Source: Pollenia angustigena
Lineage: Eukaryota > Arthropoda > Insecta > Diptera > Polleniidae
Reading direction: 5' to 3'
Assembly: GCA_930367215.1 (NCBI GenBank)
Contig: OV884058.1
Location: 168,188,478 to 168,252,477 of the forward strand
DNA: 64,000 bases
Shown here: piece by piece, positions 42,245 through 52,860 of the stretch
Position numbering within the stretch: position 1 is the stretch's first letter
Layout of the letters: each line of letters opens with the position of its first letter
Notes under the pieces: generated by a model
Databases searched by the model: none
What the model saw: only the letters and a program-made list of their open reading frames with translations
What the model was told of the DNA's origin: nothing
Translations under genes and position numbers: made by a program

Positions 42245-43130
42245 ATGGGTGATTTTTTAAGAGCTATAGGAAAGTTAAAAAGAAAACACATAAAATTCAG
42301 AAAAATGCATGAAATCATTATTTGAATCGATAGTACGGTCCATATAATTTAATGCCTGAAGATTATTTCATGGAAATGTTGACCGTGACTGCGCCTCAAA
42401 TGGTCCATCCGCTTAGTCCAATTTTGGCATACTCTTTCCATTATTTCGGCCGGTATCTCATGAATAAATGCTTCAATGTTGTCTTCCAATGCGTCAATTG
42501 AAGCGGGCATGTGTGTATAGACATGAGCTTTAACATAGCCCCACAAAAAATAGTATAAAGGCGTTAAATAGCACGATCTAGGCGGTCCCGAACGTGAAAT
42601 AAAATGTTCACCGAACTCGCCTCTCAATAAGTCCATTGTTAAGCGTGTTGTGTGGCATGTGGCACCGTATTGTTGAAACCACATGTCATGCAAGTCAAGC
42701 TCTTGCATTTTGGGGGGAAAAAAAAATTGGATATCATCTCACGGTAGCGCTCACCATTCACAGTTACGTTACGACTCGTCCAATGATGCCACCAGCCCAT
42801 AAACCGCACCAAACTGTGGCTTTATGGATGCATTGATAGCTCTTGCAATGCTTCTGGCTGATCTTCACTCCAATTCTGCTTATTTACGTACCCATTGAGC
42901 CAAAAATGAGCTTTGTATAAAATGGAAGAAGAGCGCGATGAACTTTCTTAACAGAGCACGAATTATGATAATAAAATTCAATAATTTGCAAGCGTTGTTC
43001 GTTTGTAAGACGATTCATGGTTAAATTATAGACCAAACTGAAGATATTTGACAGTGAAACAAAACACGAAACGTGCGTCAGCTGTTTAAACCAGTGTTGC
43101 CAAAAAGATAACAGCTAAAAAATCACCCGA
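42245..43130 (-). mobile_element. DD41D mariner, truncated copy 2
   Basis: Ends ATGGGTGATTTTTTAAGAGC and, reversed, TCGGGTGATTTTTTAGCTG, with TA at 42243-42244 and 43131-43132. Same internal deletion class as copy 1. Its transposase reads WFQQYGATC and CYLTPLYY, so the second and third catalytic Asp are both Tyr, and the NWP segment before PPRSC is deleted. The C-terminus (DNIEAFIHEIPAEIMERVC, MDHLRRSHGQHFHE) is intact where copy 1 has a stop. Confidence 0.85.
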
Positions 43131-43189
43131 TATTGGGAAACCAGTAAGAATTTGCTTGCCTGCTCTAGAAATGAAAATATGCCTAGAAA

Positions 43190-44110
43190 ACAAGTTAGTT
43201 TGCTGCGCCGAATCTTTAATACGCTACACGGACAATTAGAGTTAATCAGGAATTGGCTCTATATAATAAATATTACTAATTATTAATTTATCTTTATAAA
43301 AACGGACGTCAGCATTGAAATTGGTTGCTGTTCAGATCTATATTAAATTATTGATCGACAATCAGACAATGTTGTTAGAGATTTGAAGTAGATTGAGTAA
43401 AATGTCATGATTCGTAACAGTTTTAGCAGTACTTGAATGATTTGCAGGAGGGAAATTTATATTTACAATTCAGTAGACTAATATCTAGTTTTTATCTGGT
43501 GTTAAAAAACATAAATTTGAATAAATCTCAATACGGCAGTGAGATATGTTTTAGCTCACAGCGAATTTCAGAAGGCTACTTAATATGGCATCTAATGTAA
43601 ATTATGGACCGTATACGATGCATGTAATTCTTTGCTGGCCACATGAAGCTAAGATACAACAAATTTTACCGCAATTTCTATATCTGCTACGGTTTTAGGG
43701 GTATTTAATTAATTTTCGAGAGTAGGGTTTAAATGGGGCCTATAGGGAATTATAGACCGATTATCACGAAATTTTAGTGTGTCATTTCTAGTCCCATTAA
43801 ACAGTGACATAACAAATTTTATTATGACAGAATTTTTTTTTACGGTTTAAGGCGGAGTAAATTGTTTTCCCGGAGTAGGGTTTATATGGGGCCTAGGGAA
43901 AATTATGTAGCGATCTTCACCATATTGAACAGTATAATTTCCAGTCATATAAAACGAATTTCTGCAAAATTGTATGTCATTCCGTGCATTATTTCATATG
44001 TTTGTTTTTACAACAAAATTATCAATTTTTTAGGGTGGTGATTCCACACTTTGATTCATAGATCTGATCCTACTGAACCAAGTTTGCTTTTTTTCTGTTG
44101 GGATTTTCGA
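43190..44110 (-). repeat. hairpin-end repeat family R, reverse copy 6
   Basis: Reverse-orientation copy: GCTGCGCCGAATCTTTAATA near 43202 corresponds to the terminal hairpin end, followed by AAAACGGACGTCAGCATTG, TTTTAGGGGTATTTAATTAA and TTTTAGGGTGGTGATTCCAC modules. It shows the sequence without the LINE fragment that interrupts the copy at 50927-52040. Confidence 0.6.
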
Positions 44111-45126
44111 AAGTGAGCTTGTTATTGTCCATCTCCTTAAAATGCTTTTGTGGTTAGTTGAAAAAATTTATTTGTTCATTTTAATAAAAGTAATTGGACA
44201 GAAAAAACCGAATTTTTTTATGCATTGGCTTGTTTATTGAAATAGAATGTTTAAAACAAAAATATATTAAATTAAACTGTTTTTGCTGATTGTTTTTTCG
44301 CTGGAAAAAAAAACAGTTTTTACTAATCATAATTACACACATACAACCACAAACCTCAACAATTTTCATTTTTTATTTTTTGGCTTTAATACAATTTAAT
44401 TTTTTTGTTTTATGTAGAGTTGTTGTTTTTCCTTTTTTTCGGTGGCAGGGGTGATGATTAAGATGGTTAGAGTCAATGTGCGTGTTAATATGTTTCCTTA
44501 TATTTATTTGTATTGTTAAAAATACACACTTAAAATTAATTTGTTTTTTTTTTTTTGGAAATTTAGTGGTCTTAATTAGAGTTTAGGGCTTGAATTAATT
44601 TGGGGAAAATGAGCTAATTCAATGTTGGTATAAAAATAGAGTCTTATTTAACATACTTTAATACATTTTGTGTTTTGTAATACCACTTTAGTAAAGTCTG
44701 TACCCCCCTTTTAAGGAAGCGACTTACTGCTTGATATTGTTTAGCAAATATTACAATTTTTTCTGGGGCTAAAGGTTGGCCGATTTTTACGACTGCTCAG
44801 TGTTGTATAGGTACACGGTGGCTCCGGGGGATATTTGTCCTGAATTGGTTATTAATGGGCTTCTTTGGCGTTTAAATGGTGTCAATATTTCATGTTTAGA
44901 ATGCAGGAAGGAAGATGTTTAAATTGTAAAATCGAGAGGCAACGTTTTTGCGAGTCACTTGGGTAGTTTATCCTATAAACAAATTACGACAAAATTCCGT
45001 TTTTCGCAATCAGTAAGTAAAATAAAGTAATTGTTCTCTCATTGTATCAATGTTTCTGTGGTAGTAGGGAAAAAGTGTTTAATATTATATTTTTTTTAAC
45101 TGTATTCGTATTCTTATATGTTATAG
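44111..45126. other. AT-rich DNA, nothing recognised
   Basis: No gene, hairpin or element end identified. A slightly GC-richer part (44700-44900) has no coding frame that I recognise. Confidence 0.4.
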
Positions 45127-45286
45127 GAGTAGGTACATACAAAACTCGTTCGCTACAAAATTAAAATTACGAGATGAAAATTTATTCTAACAGTACTTGT
45201 CGCGTTTTCTGAGAAGAACTGTGAGAATAATTTGTCATCTCGATTTTTTAATTTTGTAACTAACGAGTTTTGCAACTCACCTACTC
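45127..45286. repeat. 160-bp hairpin MITE, GAGTAGGT ends
   Basis: GAGTAGGT...AAAACTCGTT pairs with AACGAGTTTT...ACCTACTC, and further inside ACAAAATTAAAAT and GAGATGA pair with their complements. Flanked by AT-rich sequence with no decisive duplication. Confidence 0.65.
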
Positions 45287-45437
45287 ATATATAAACACAG
45301 GAACAATTTTTTTGACGTTGATTTTTAAGTATCTTATCGTCCACCGACTTAAATGAAACACATACGGTTGTGCTCTATCTTGTTCTCCCAAAATGTTTTT
45401 GCTTTCATTTTGCACTTGCAAACACGCGTGTATAAAC

Positions 45438-46878
45438 CAGTGTTGCCACTTTGTGGGTAATTACCCGAATTTGGTATAATTTTCACTGTCGTGGGTAGAG
45501 GTGGGTAATTTCTCTTAGGTGTAATTCAGGTGTTATTTGAAATTCTTTCTTCAGATACCCACATAAAATCAAGATTCGATTTCAATGATGACATTTATTT
45601 CTTTTTAAATATTGTTGCTAAAAAATGCACAGTCTTCTTAACCAAAGTCTCGGGTATTTTTAAGAAAAGACTTCACTCATAAAATATTTATTTCAAAAGT
45701 TTGGTAATGAATGTCCCAAGATGGATCCTAAGACTGGATAAAGATGCTTATCATAGTGATTTAGAACCAGAAGTTTATTGAAAAAAGTTATTCAAACTAA
45801 AAACTAGCCTGAGTGAAGATATGTTTCCAATATTCCAACATATATGTAATTAATTTTATCTTCATCTTGCAACTTTTTAATGCTTTAGTTCGAAAAACAT
45901 TTAAAGCCCTTTACAGTTGTAAAACTGAATTACGAAGGGACAGTTGTATAAAACTCTGCAGGCATTTTGTTTACTAAATAAGGTATAAAGGTCTTTTTTT
46001 TCAAGACAATGAAAACTAAAATGGTAGATAACACAAAAAAAAAAAAATGGTTTTAATCGGCATTACCATTAGAAACTGATTTCAAACAAATGGGCATATA
46101 GGCAATGGGTCCTTACGAATCGCATTCTAAACGTTCAATTTTGTTTCTCTTTTTCGAGCATTGCTGGCTGCATGTCACGAATAAAATGAACAATGTTGAC
46201 CTCCAAGACGTCAATTATTTGCTGGTTTATCAGCATAAACCAGTAAATATACAGCCCTACGGAAAAAAATCAAGAGATGTCACATCGCACGACCTTGTAG
46301 TCTAATTCACAGTTTACTTTCTCTTAATCAACACATCGCCTTCATTTCTTAAAAAATAAGTTGCCTCAGTTTAATCATGAAGTCGAAATCGATGGCTGAT
46401 TTTCAAAGTAAATTTGAATGATTTGGTGGCGTTATTCAAGCATGAATCTATTCATGATGATGTGCCTGAGCAAAAAGTGAAAGCAGTATGACAGTTCGTT
46501 TGACTGCTAACCTTTCGTAAGCCCTATGGGGCTTAAAAACACCCATTATAAAGGAATGGCAATGAGCATTTTGTACCTTCCCTAGATATATGCAACCAAA
46601 TGTGGAAGTTAACCTCATTATTTTAGGAGTTTTATTTTATGTTTTATTAATTGTTTTAAGTCTTTAATGTTATTTTGGTTAATTTATTTAAAATTACAAT
46701 AAGAATATTAACAGTTTAACTAATATTGATCTTTAATGAGTTTGTTGTGTTTTTGCTTCTTTTTAAATATCCTTTTATTAAATAAAACTTCAATTTTATA
46801 TCAGGTGTAATTTCATTTAAATCGGGTAATTTTGCTTCATGTCAAGTGTAATTTAGAATTTTTCTGGTGGTAACACTG
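45438..46878. mobile_element. hAT element with CAGTGTTGCCAC ends
   Basis: Ends CAGTGTTGCCACTTTG and, reversed, CAGTGTTACCACCAG, flanked by the perfect 8-bp duplication GTATAAAC (45430-45437 and 46879-46886). Subterminal GGGTAATT and GGTGTAATT blocks recur on both sides. No hAT transposase is seen; inside lies a mariner-like fragment (46090-46330). Confidence 0.85.
46090..46330 (-). pseudogene. mariner-like transposase fragment nested in hAT
   Basis: The plus-strand phrases TCGCACGACCTTGTAGTCTA, GCCCTACGGAAAAAAATCAAG and GACCTCCAAGACGTCAATT correspond to the same positions as TCGCACGATCTAGGCGGCCA, GCCCCACAAAAAAAG and CTCCTATGCGTCCACTG in the mariner at 38071-39007. Heavily decayed; no ends found. 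Confidence 0.5.
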
Positions 46879-47106
46879 GTATAAACAATTTATGACAGGG
46901 TTACCGTTAGACATTATGAAAAATAAAGTCGCGCAAAAACGTAGTTTAAGAAAATAAAAGTCTGAAACTTTTTTTAATGACTTTTAACGAATATCATTCA
47001 TAAAAATCTTATAAATTAAATACGGGGATATATACACAATATATTTTTTTTTTTTTAAATTTTTGGAATTAAAGTAAAAAGCGTTGAAATTTATCTTGCA
47101 GACATA

Positions 47107-47569
47107 CACGTAGAGAAAAAATATGTTTAAATATGGTCACCTCCAACCAAACTATTTAAAAAAAAATTTAAACATATTATGGTTAATATAACCATATAAT
47201 TGTCAGCGACAACCATATTATGGTTCAATAAGTCCTTCATAAAGAACCCATAACCATATTATGGTTGCCTCTAAAAATTTTATGGTTAAATATGACAATA
47301 ATTTGTTTTTTAATTTACAATAATATTTTCCTCTTTTCCAAGAGCAACATGCTATGGTTAAAAACCAACCATGCTATTATAAGTGTAAAACATATTATAG
47401 TTATTATTAACAATATCATGTTCGGAGGCAACAATAATATGATTGGTGCTTCTTGATGGAGGCCTAATTTAACCATAATATGGTTATCGCTGTCAATAAT
47501 ATGGTTATAATAAACATAATATGTTTAAAATTTTCTTTAAAAATAGTTTGGTTGGAGCTGACCATATTA
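47107..47569. mobile_element. palindromic MITE, family alpha, copy B
   Basis: Starts after TA with CACGTAGAGAAAAAATATG and TTTAAATATGGTCACCTCC. The interior repeats AACCATATTATGGTT. The right arm ends at GGAGCTGACCATATTA without the terminal 17-20 bases. Aligns along its length to copies A and C. Confidence 0.75.
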
Positions 47570-47727
47570 CTAAATCAAAATTTAAAAGTCATCAAAGGCG
47601 TTTATTTTCTATCTAAACCAGTTCACAAATTAAATCTATAGCGACCACTTTAATTTCGTTTGTCTAACCTCTTCTTTACTTTTCTTCATTAACATTTGTT
47701 GAACTCAATTTTATTAAATAACACTGG

Positions 47728-47893
47728 GGGTATTCACGTCACAAGTTGCACCCTTGCAAAAAAGGAAAAGTGAAAAAATATAACAACAACCACAAAGACA
47801 ATTATTTACGCACAACTAATTGTCTGTGTGGTTCTTGTTTTATTTTTGCACTTTTGCTTTTTTGCAAGGGTGCAACTTGTGACGTGAATACCC
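47728..47893. repeat. 166-bp near-perfect hairpin
   Basis: GGGTATTCACGTCACAAGTT continues for about 40 strongly paired bases (through GCACCCTTGCAAAAAA) and, with interruptions, GACAATTA near the loop pairs with TAATTGTC. A stem of about 70 bp. Could be a MITE or a hairpin-RNA source. Confidence 0.7.
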
Positions 47894-47948
47894 TTACTGT
47901 GTGTAATTTTTTAAGTCATGGAAAAATAACGATAAACGGCCATCTCTA

Positions 47949-48475
47949 AAAAAGACCCGTGTCTCGCATTTTTGCCCAAAGTCATGCACTTTTTTATGGG
48001 CCCCAAAAATTTGGTGATCATTTTTCAGGCTGATATCTTGCAAACCGTTCGGAATTTTGATTTACGCTCTGAGGCAAAGTCATTAAAAATAAAAATTTTG
48101 AATATATAAAATCATTAAAAGTTGATCTTCAAGATCTAAATCGCAAAAAACTTAAAAAAATTCGATATTTTTACCTTTCTCCCTCTGTTCAGGTCCATAG
48201 GTAGCAAACCAGTTAAAATTCAAGGAAATAATCAACTACAAAAATGTACCTAAGATCTCAGTTAATAACTTTCTAGAGCATATAATCTTCTTAGGAATGA
48301 TTCTAAACACCGTTTAAGTAGCCGCAAAAGTGAAAAATTTTCTGAAAATGTTGTATTTTTATTTGATTTTTCTTAACGCCAAGTTTGAGATACTACGCTT
48401 TCTATAACCATCCAAATCTGTGGAGGCCCATGGAAGCGCATGACTTTGGGACGAACTGGGAGGCACGGGTCTTTT
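47949..48475. mobile_element. non-autonomous element with AGACCCGTG ends
   Basis: AAAGACCCGTGTCTCGC and CCCAAAGTCATGC on the left pair with GCATGACTTTGGG and GGCACGGGTCTTT on the right. Inside, ATTTTTCAGGCTGATATC resembles the subterminal TTTTCAGGCTGATCGG of the element at 52899-56166. The right end runs into a poly(T) tract, hiding any target duplication. Confidence 0.6.
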
Positions 48476-49156
48476 TTTTTTTTTTTTTTGCTCTTTTATC
48501 ACGTAGAGTTGTCCGTATATGTTTATTTTTTTCGAGTTGCACTGTTTAATTGTAACCATATTTTTAAAGCCAGTTTTCTGCCATTTTGCATATTGAGCTG
48601 TGACGGCTTATTATTTAAAAAAAATTACCTTTAGAAACCTTTTCCTGATTTTTTTTTTGTCGAATTCCCTTCATTTATTAACGATTAAATTTCTTGTAGC
48701 AATCAGTTATTTTAATGTCTATTAGTATAATTTTTTGTTCTTAATGACATATTCAGTTTTGATTATTTCTATACATTTTCATAATTTGACTAATTATTAT
48801 GTGGCTACATTCGTTTTTTTAGTTTCTATATGCTAATGTTCAAATGTATATATTAACATGGACATATGTTTGTACATACAAAGTATATTTGATCTGTAAA
48901 ACTAAATACACTTAAAAATTGTGACAAAATTAAATAAGGGAATTAAGCGTATTTATGTACATACAATTATATAGTATGTAGATATAAAATAACAAAAAAT
49001 ATTTTTAATATTTTTAATTAAAAATAGACAAAAAAGATATAGAAAACAAGCGGCAAGACGAAAAAATCCTAAACAGAAATTTATATAAACGAAATTTAAT
49101 GGCAACGAATTCATATGGACAGATCGACAGACATACCGATAGACAGACAGACAGAC
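48476..49156. other. AT-rich DNA with poly(T) and CAGA microsatellite
   Basis: Poly(T) of about 20 at 48472-48490 and a GACAGACAGACAGACA run near 49140-49156. No gene recognised. Confidence 0.4.
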
Positions 49157-49840
49157 AAACAGAGAAAAACATTTTTCATTAAAACTTTTTTTGTGAATAT
49201 TTTTAATTATTTTAAGGTTAATTTAACCATATATTTATTACCGACAATTATATTATGGTTAAATTAGATCTTAATCAAAAAGTCACAATCATTTATGGCT
49301 GCCTCCAAACATGTTTTGGTTAATAATAACAAAAATATGTTTATCACTAATAACAGCATGTTTGTTTTTTTTTATAACCATTGCATGTTGCTCTTGGAAA
49401 AATGGAAAAGTGTTACCATTCTTAATTGAAAACCAAAAAATTATAACTGCCCGTCTACAACTGACATGATTTGTTGTTATAACTTGATGTTATAAAAGCG
49501 TTGTTAAAACATTTGCATTAACAACCGTGTTATAACATGAGAAAACTTCTTACATGATGAGTGTATACCTAACACTAACATCATATAAGTGTTAAAGTTA
49601 AGCATTTCATGTCAGTTGTAGACTGCATGTAAGGGGTAAACAAATTATTGCCATATTTTACGATCACATGTTTAGAGGCAACCTTAATATGGTTGTGGCT
49701 TCTTGATGGAGAACCAAATAAACCAAAAAACAATTGCTAGTATCAAGAATATGGTTTAATTAACCATAAGATGTTTAAGAACTTCCGTTAAAAATTGTTT
49801 TGTTAGAAGTGACCATTTTGCGATGATTTTTCTCTGCGTG
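49157..49840. mobile_element. palindromic MITE, family alpha, degraded copy D
   Basis: AACAGAGAAAAAC at the left, AAGTGACCATTTTGCGATG and TTTTTCTCTGCGTG at the right, with alpha-type interior (AACCATATATTTATTACCG, TTGCATGTTGCTCTTGG). Enlarged by a nested hairpin element at 49453-49623. Confidence 0.55.
49453..49623. mobile_element. nested MITE, GTCTACAACTGACATG ends
   Basis: GTCTACAACTGACATGA at the left pairs exactly over 15-16 bases with CATGTCAGTTGTAGAC at the right. The interior has TTATAACTTGATGTTATAA and GTTATAACATG palindromes. About 171 bp. Confidence 0.65.
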
Positions 49841-50926
49841 TGTGTGCATGCAGTTACATGCACTTAAACAGATTAACCTTAAAGCTTAAGCTTGCATTGT
49901 AAAACAACACACACATGTGAATATAAATATTTTCTCATATAAAAATTTGCCCGGGTATAATTGAATGTATGTTTTTATTACACACACATACATACATACA
50001 TACATACGTATATAATATCTTTCGTTATTGTTGCTATATTTTTTGTAATTTTTAAACATTTATAACTATAGCACATTTCTCGCTAATTGAGTTATCTTAT
50101 TAGTCTGTTGTTAAACCAAATAGGAGAATATAAATTTAATCTTTAAGACAAGAAAAACTAAAACAAATAAATCCAAAATGTATATAGAACAAATGGAAGA
50201 CATACATATTTGTAAAGAGCCCCACAAATATGTTAGTCATTCAGTCGCTAACAGACTGTTGGCGTTGTTTTTTTTCCATTGTCATCTTTTAATTTAAGCT
50301 GGTGACATTGTAAATACATATTAAATGAAAGATTTTAATGATAATTTCTCTCTTCTTCTACTTATTTGGCTAGTAATTATTGTTTGAACACACATTTATA
50401 ACAACATATGCATATTATATAAATTTTTATTTGTTGTAATTAATGCCCTTGTCTTTTGTAAATAATATTATTATAGAAAATTTACTGTTTTTATTTGTTT
50501 GTAAAACCAAAAAAACTAAGAAAATTATAAGCTTAAGTAAATATTTATAATATTATAAAGAAAATTGTTAAAAACATTATTTGGTTTCTATTTTAGTCTT
50601 AAGTATACATGCATACATACATACATATTATTGTAGCGATTAAGCCTTATACTAATAATAATAAAATCAAACAATTTTGATAAAAATAAAATATAAAATA
50701 TAAATAATAAAGGAAACTGTGATGGAATATAATAAAACTTAAAATGTGTGTGTTCATTATTTATTAACAAGTATAAGTCATGCAACGGTGGCCATTTTAT
50801 TTGAAAATTATTGCCACTTATGTGAGTGAAGTTGTGGTTGCTAACTCTCACACTCGAAACTTTTTTAAAGCTCCTTAGTTTTAATACTTTACTTATTTTT
50901 ATAGATTAAAAAAAACAAAAAAAAAA
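49841..50926. other. AT-rich DNA with CATA microsatellites
   Basis: (CATA)n-like runs at about 49985-50007 and 50610-50628; otherwise nothing recognised. A TTTAAGCTGGTGACATTG segment near 50293 has no known context. Confidence 0.4.
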
Positions 50927-52040
50927 GAGTGCTATATTCGGCTGTGCCGAATCTTTGATACCCTCCACCGACAGCTCGAACATTTCAGGAGTGTTATCTA
51001 TATGTTATCTATGTTTTATTAATTTATCTTTATAAAAACGGACGTCAGTATTAAAATTGGTTGCGGTTTGGACCTAAATCAAATTAATGACCGACAATCA
51101 GAAACTTGTATGTATTTCTTTTTAGAAATTTAAACTAGCTTGAGTAAAATATCATGATTCGTAACAGTTTAAGGTGAACTTAAATGATTTTCAGGAGGGG
51201 AATTTATATTAGAGCCATGGTAAGTTATGAACCAATCATCCCAAAAATCTGCAGAGTGATTTCTGGTATTAAAAAACATAAATTTAAGTAGGGTTTATCG
51301 ACCGATCTTCACGAAATTTTACAGTGTAATTTTCAGTAGAATAAAACGATTTTTTCCAAAATCTCTATTATTCCGTGCATTTTTTTTCCTTTATTTATTC
51401 CACTTGGGAACATAGGGCTTCTACAAGAAAATTCCAACTTATTCTATCATTACATACATCTTTTATTTCATTAAACGATTTGTTCTGCATATTGAGTTCT
51501 TGTGTGACTGTTCTACGCCAGGTGTTCTTTGAGCGGCCAGAGCGTCTGCTACCTTGAGGATTCCCTTCCAATGCCGTTCTTGTGATACTGCCAACTGGTC
51601 GTCGCAATGTGTGTCCTATCTACTTCCACTTTCGTCTTGCAATTTGGCGGATAATGGGAACTTCGTTTGTCAATCGCCAGAGATCGATGTTGGTGATTAC
51701 GTTTGGCCAAAAGATACGGCATATTATGCGCAAACATTTGTTTACAAAAACTTGCAGTCTTCTCGTTCATTGTTCCACCATAAATGTTAGTTTTTGTAAC
51801 AAAATTATAAATTTTTTAGGGTGGTAGTTCCAAATTTTGACTCAAAGCTCTGATCCTATTAAGCCGATTTTGCTGGTTTTCAATCCCAAGCTGCTTAGGG
51901 TAACTATAAGCAATTTGACACCAAGTTTGTTCATTTCTTTTGAGTTTTTCGAAAGTGAGCGTGTTTTCAACAGACTCTGACTCAAGGAGCCAGAATATAT
52001 GAGGGGTATAGATGCAAAGACTGCAATGTCCACATTTATA
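50927..52040 (-). repeat. hairpin-end repeat family R, reverse copy 7
   Basis: Begins GTGCTATATTCGGCTGTGCCGAAT (split here: ATTCGGCTGTGCCGAAT hairpin) and ATACCCTCCACCGAC, ends near CTCAAGGAGCCAGAATAT. Interrupted at about 51372-51785 by a LINE 3' end; the uninterrupted sequence is seen at 43980-44030. Confidence 0.65.
51372..51785 (-). pseudogene. LINE 3' end (endonuclease-RT type) inserted in repeat R
   Basis: Minus-strand reading: RRPVGSITRTALEGNPQGSR, RSGRSKNTWRRTVTQEL, and DRISWNFLVEALCSQVE, stop. This is the characteristic C-terminal tail of many insect RT proteins (WNPQGKR..GRPKNTWRR...W..LV.ALC). The stop is followed by GGAATAAATAAAGG and an A8 tail, i.e. a normal 3' end after retroposition. 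5' truncated and frame-shifted upstream. Confidence 0.7.
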
Positions 52041-52100
52041 GTTTTCGTAATAAATAGTAAAAACCTCTAGCTCAAAGTATATTCATAATTATGTAATGTA

Positions 52101-52578
52101 CATGTAGAGAAAAACATGTTTAAATATGGTCACCTCCAACCAAACTTTTTTAAAAGAAAATTTTAAACATATTATGGGGAATATAACAATATAATAGTCA
52201 GCGACAACCATATTATGGTTAATTTAGTCCTCCATCAAGAATCCACAATCATATTATGGTTGGCTCTAAAAATGTTATGGTTAAATATAATAATAATTTG
52301 TTTTGAAATTTACAATAGTATTTTCTCCTTTGCCAAGAGCAACACACTATGGTTGAAAGCCAACCATGCTATTGTAAGTGTTTAACAAATTTTAGTTATT
52401 ATTGATCATAGCATGTTTGGAGGCAACAATAATATGGTTGGGGCTTCTTGATGGAGGCCCTATTTAGCCATTATATGGTTATCACTGACAATTGTATTAA
52501 ACAAAATATGTTTAAAATGTTCTTTTAAAAAAGTTTGGTTAGAGGTGACCATATTTAAACATGTTTTTCCTCTGGGTG
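52101..52578. mobile_element. palindromic MITE, family alpha, copy C
   Basis: Flanked by TA (52099-52100 and 52579-52580). Ends CATGTAGAGAAAAACATG and, reversed, CACCCAGAGGAAAAACATG, then TTTAAATATGGTCACCTC. Interior of AACCATATTATGGTT-type palindromes. The cleanest alpha copy. Confidence 0.8.
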
Positions 52579-52748
52579 TATATCATGCTATTCAGTTAAT
52601 AAGATTATGATGAAGATATCACGCAAGTTTTACCCAAATCGATAAAGCGGTTTGCTGGCAATTATCTTATATATAAATACGGAAACATTTTTTTTGTGGT
52701 TGATTTTTAAGTATCTTATCGTCCACCGCTTTTAATGAAACATTTTCC

Positions 52749-52860
52749 CCCGTATTTATAAACGATTATTAAATTTAACAAACGTTTATTAAGGCAAATT
52801 TCCATACAAAATTTGTTTTGTAAACCATTATTAAATATTAAAATTTTTTATAAATACGGG
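52749..52860. repeat. 112-bp hairpin, CCGTATTTAT type
   Basis: CCGTATTTATAAA pairs with TTTATAAATACGG, with partly paired interior AATTTAACAAACG / GTAAACCATTATTAAAT. Same size and plan as the hairpin at 41939-42050. Confidence 0.6.

Larger units (their letters stand above)
45296..47106 (+). repeat. Helitron-like repeat, copy split by a hAT element
   Basis: 45290-45437 (ATATATAAACACAGGAACA, GTATCTTATCGTCCACCG) and 46887-47106 (ATATATACACAATATATTTT, ATTTATCTTGCAGACATAC) match in order the pieces around the Helitron at 52665-56345. The 3' CTAG end is not present because another repeat starts at 47107. Confidence 0.45.

Noticed and set aside
49985..50007. CATA repeat as a CRISPR or regulatory array
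   Set aside because: It is a simple tetranucleotide microsatellite without spacers.
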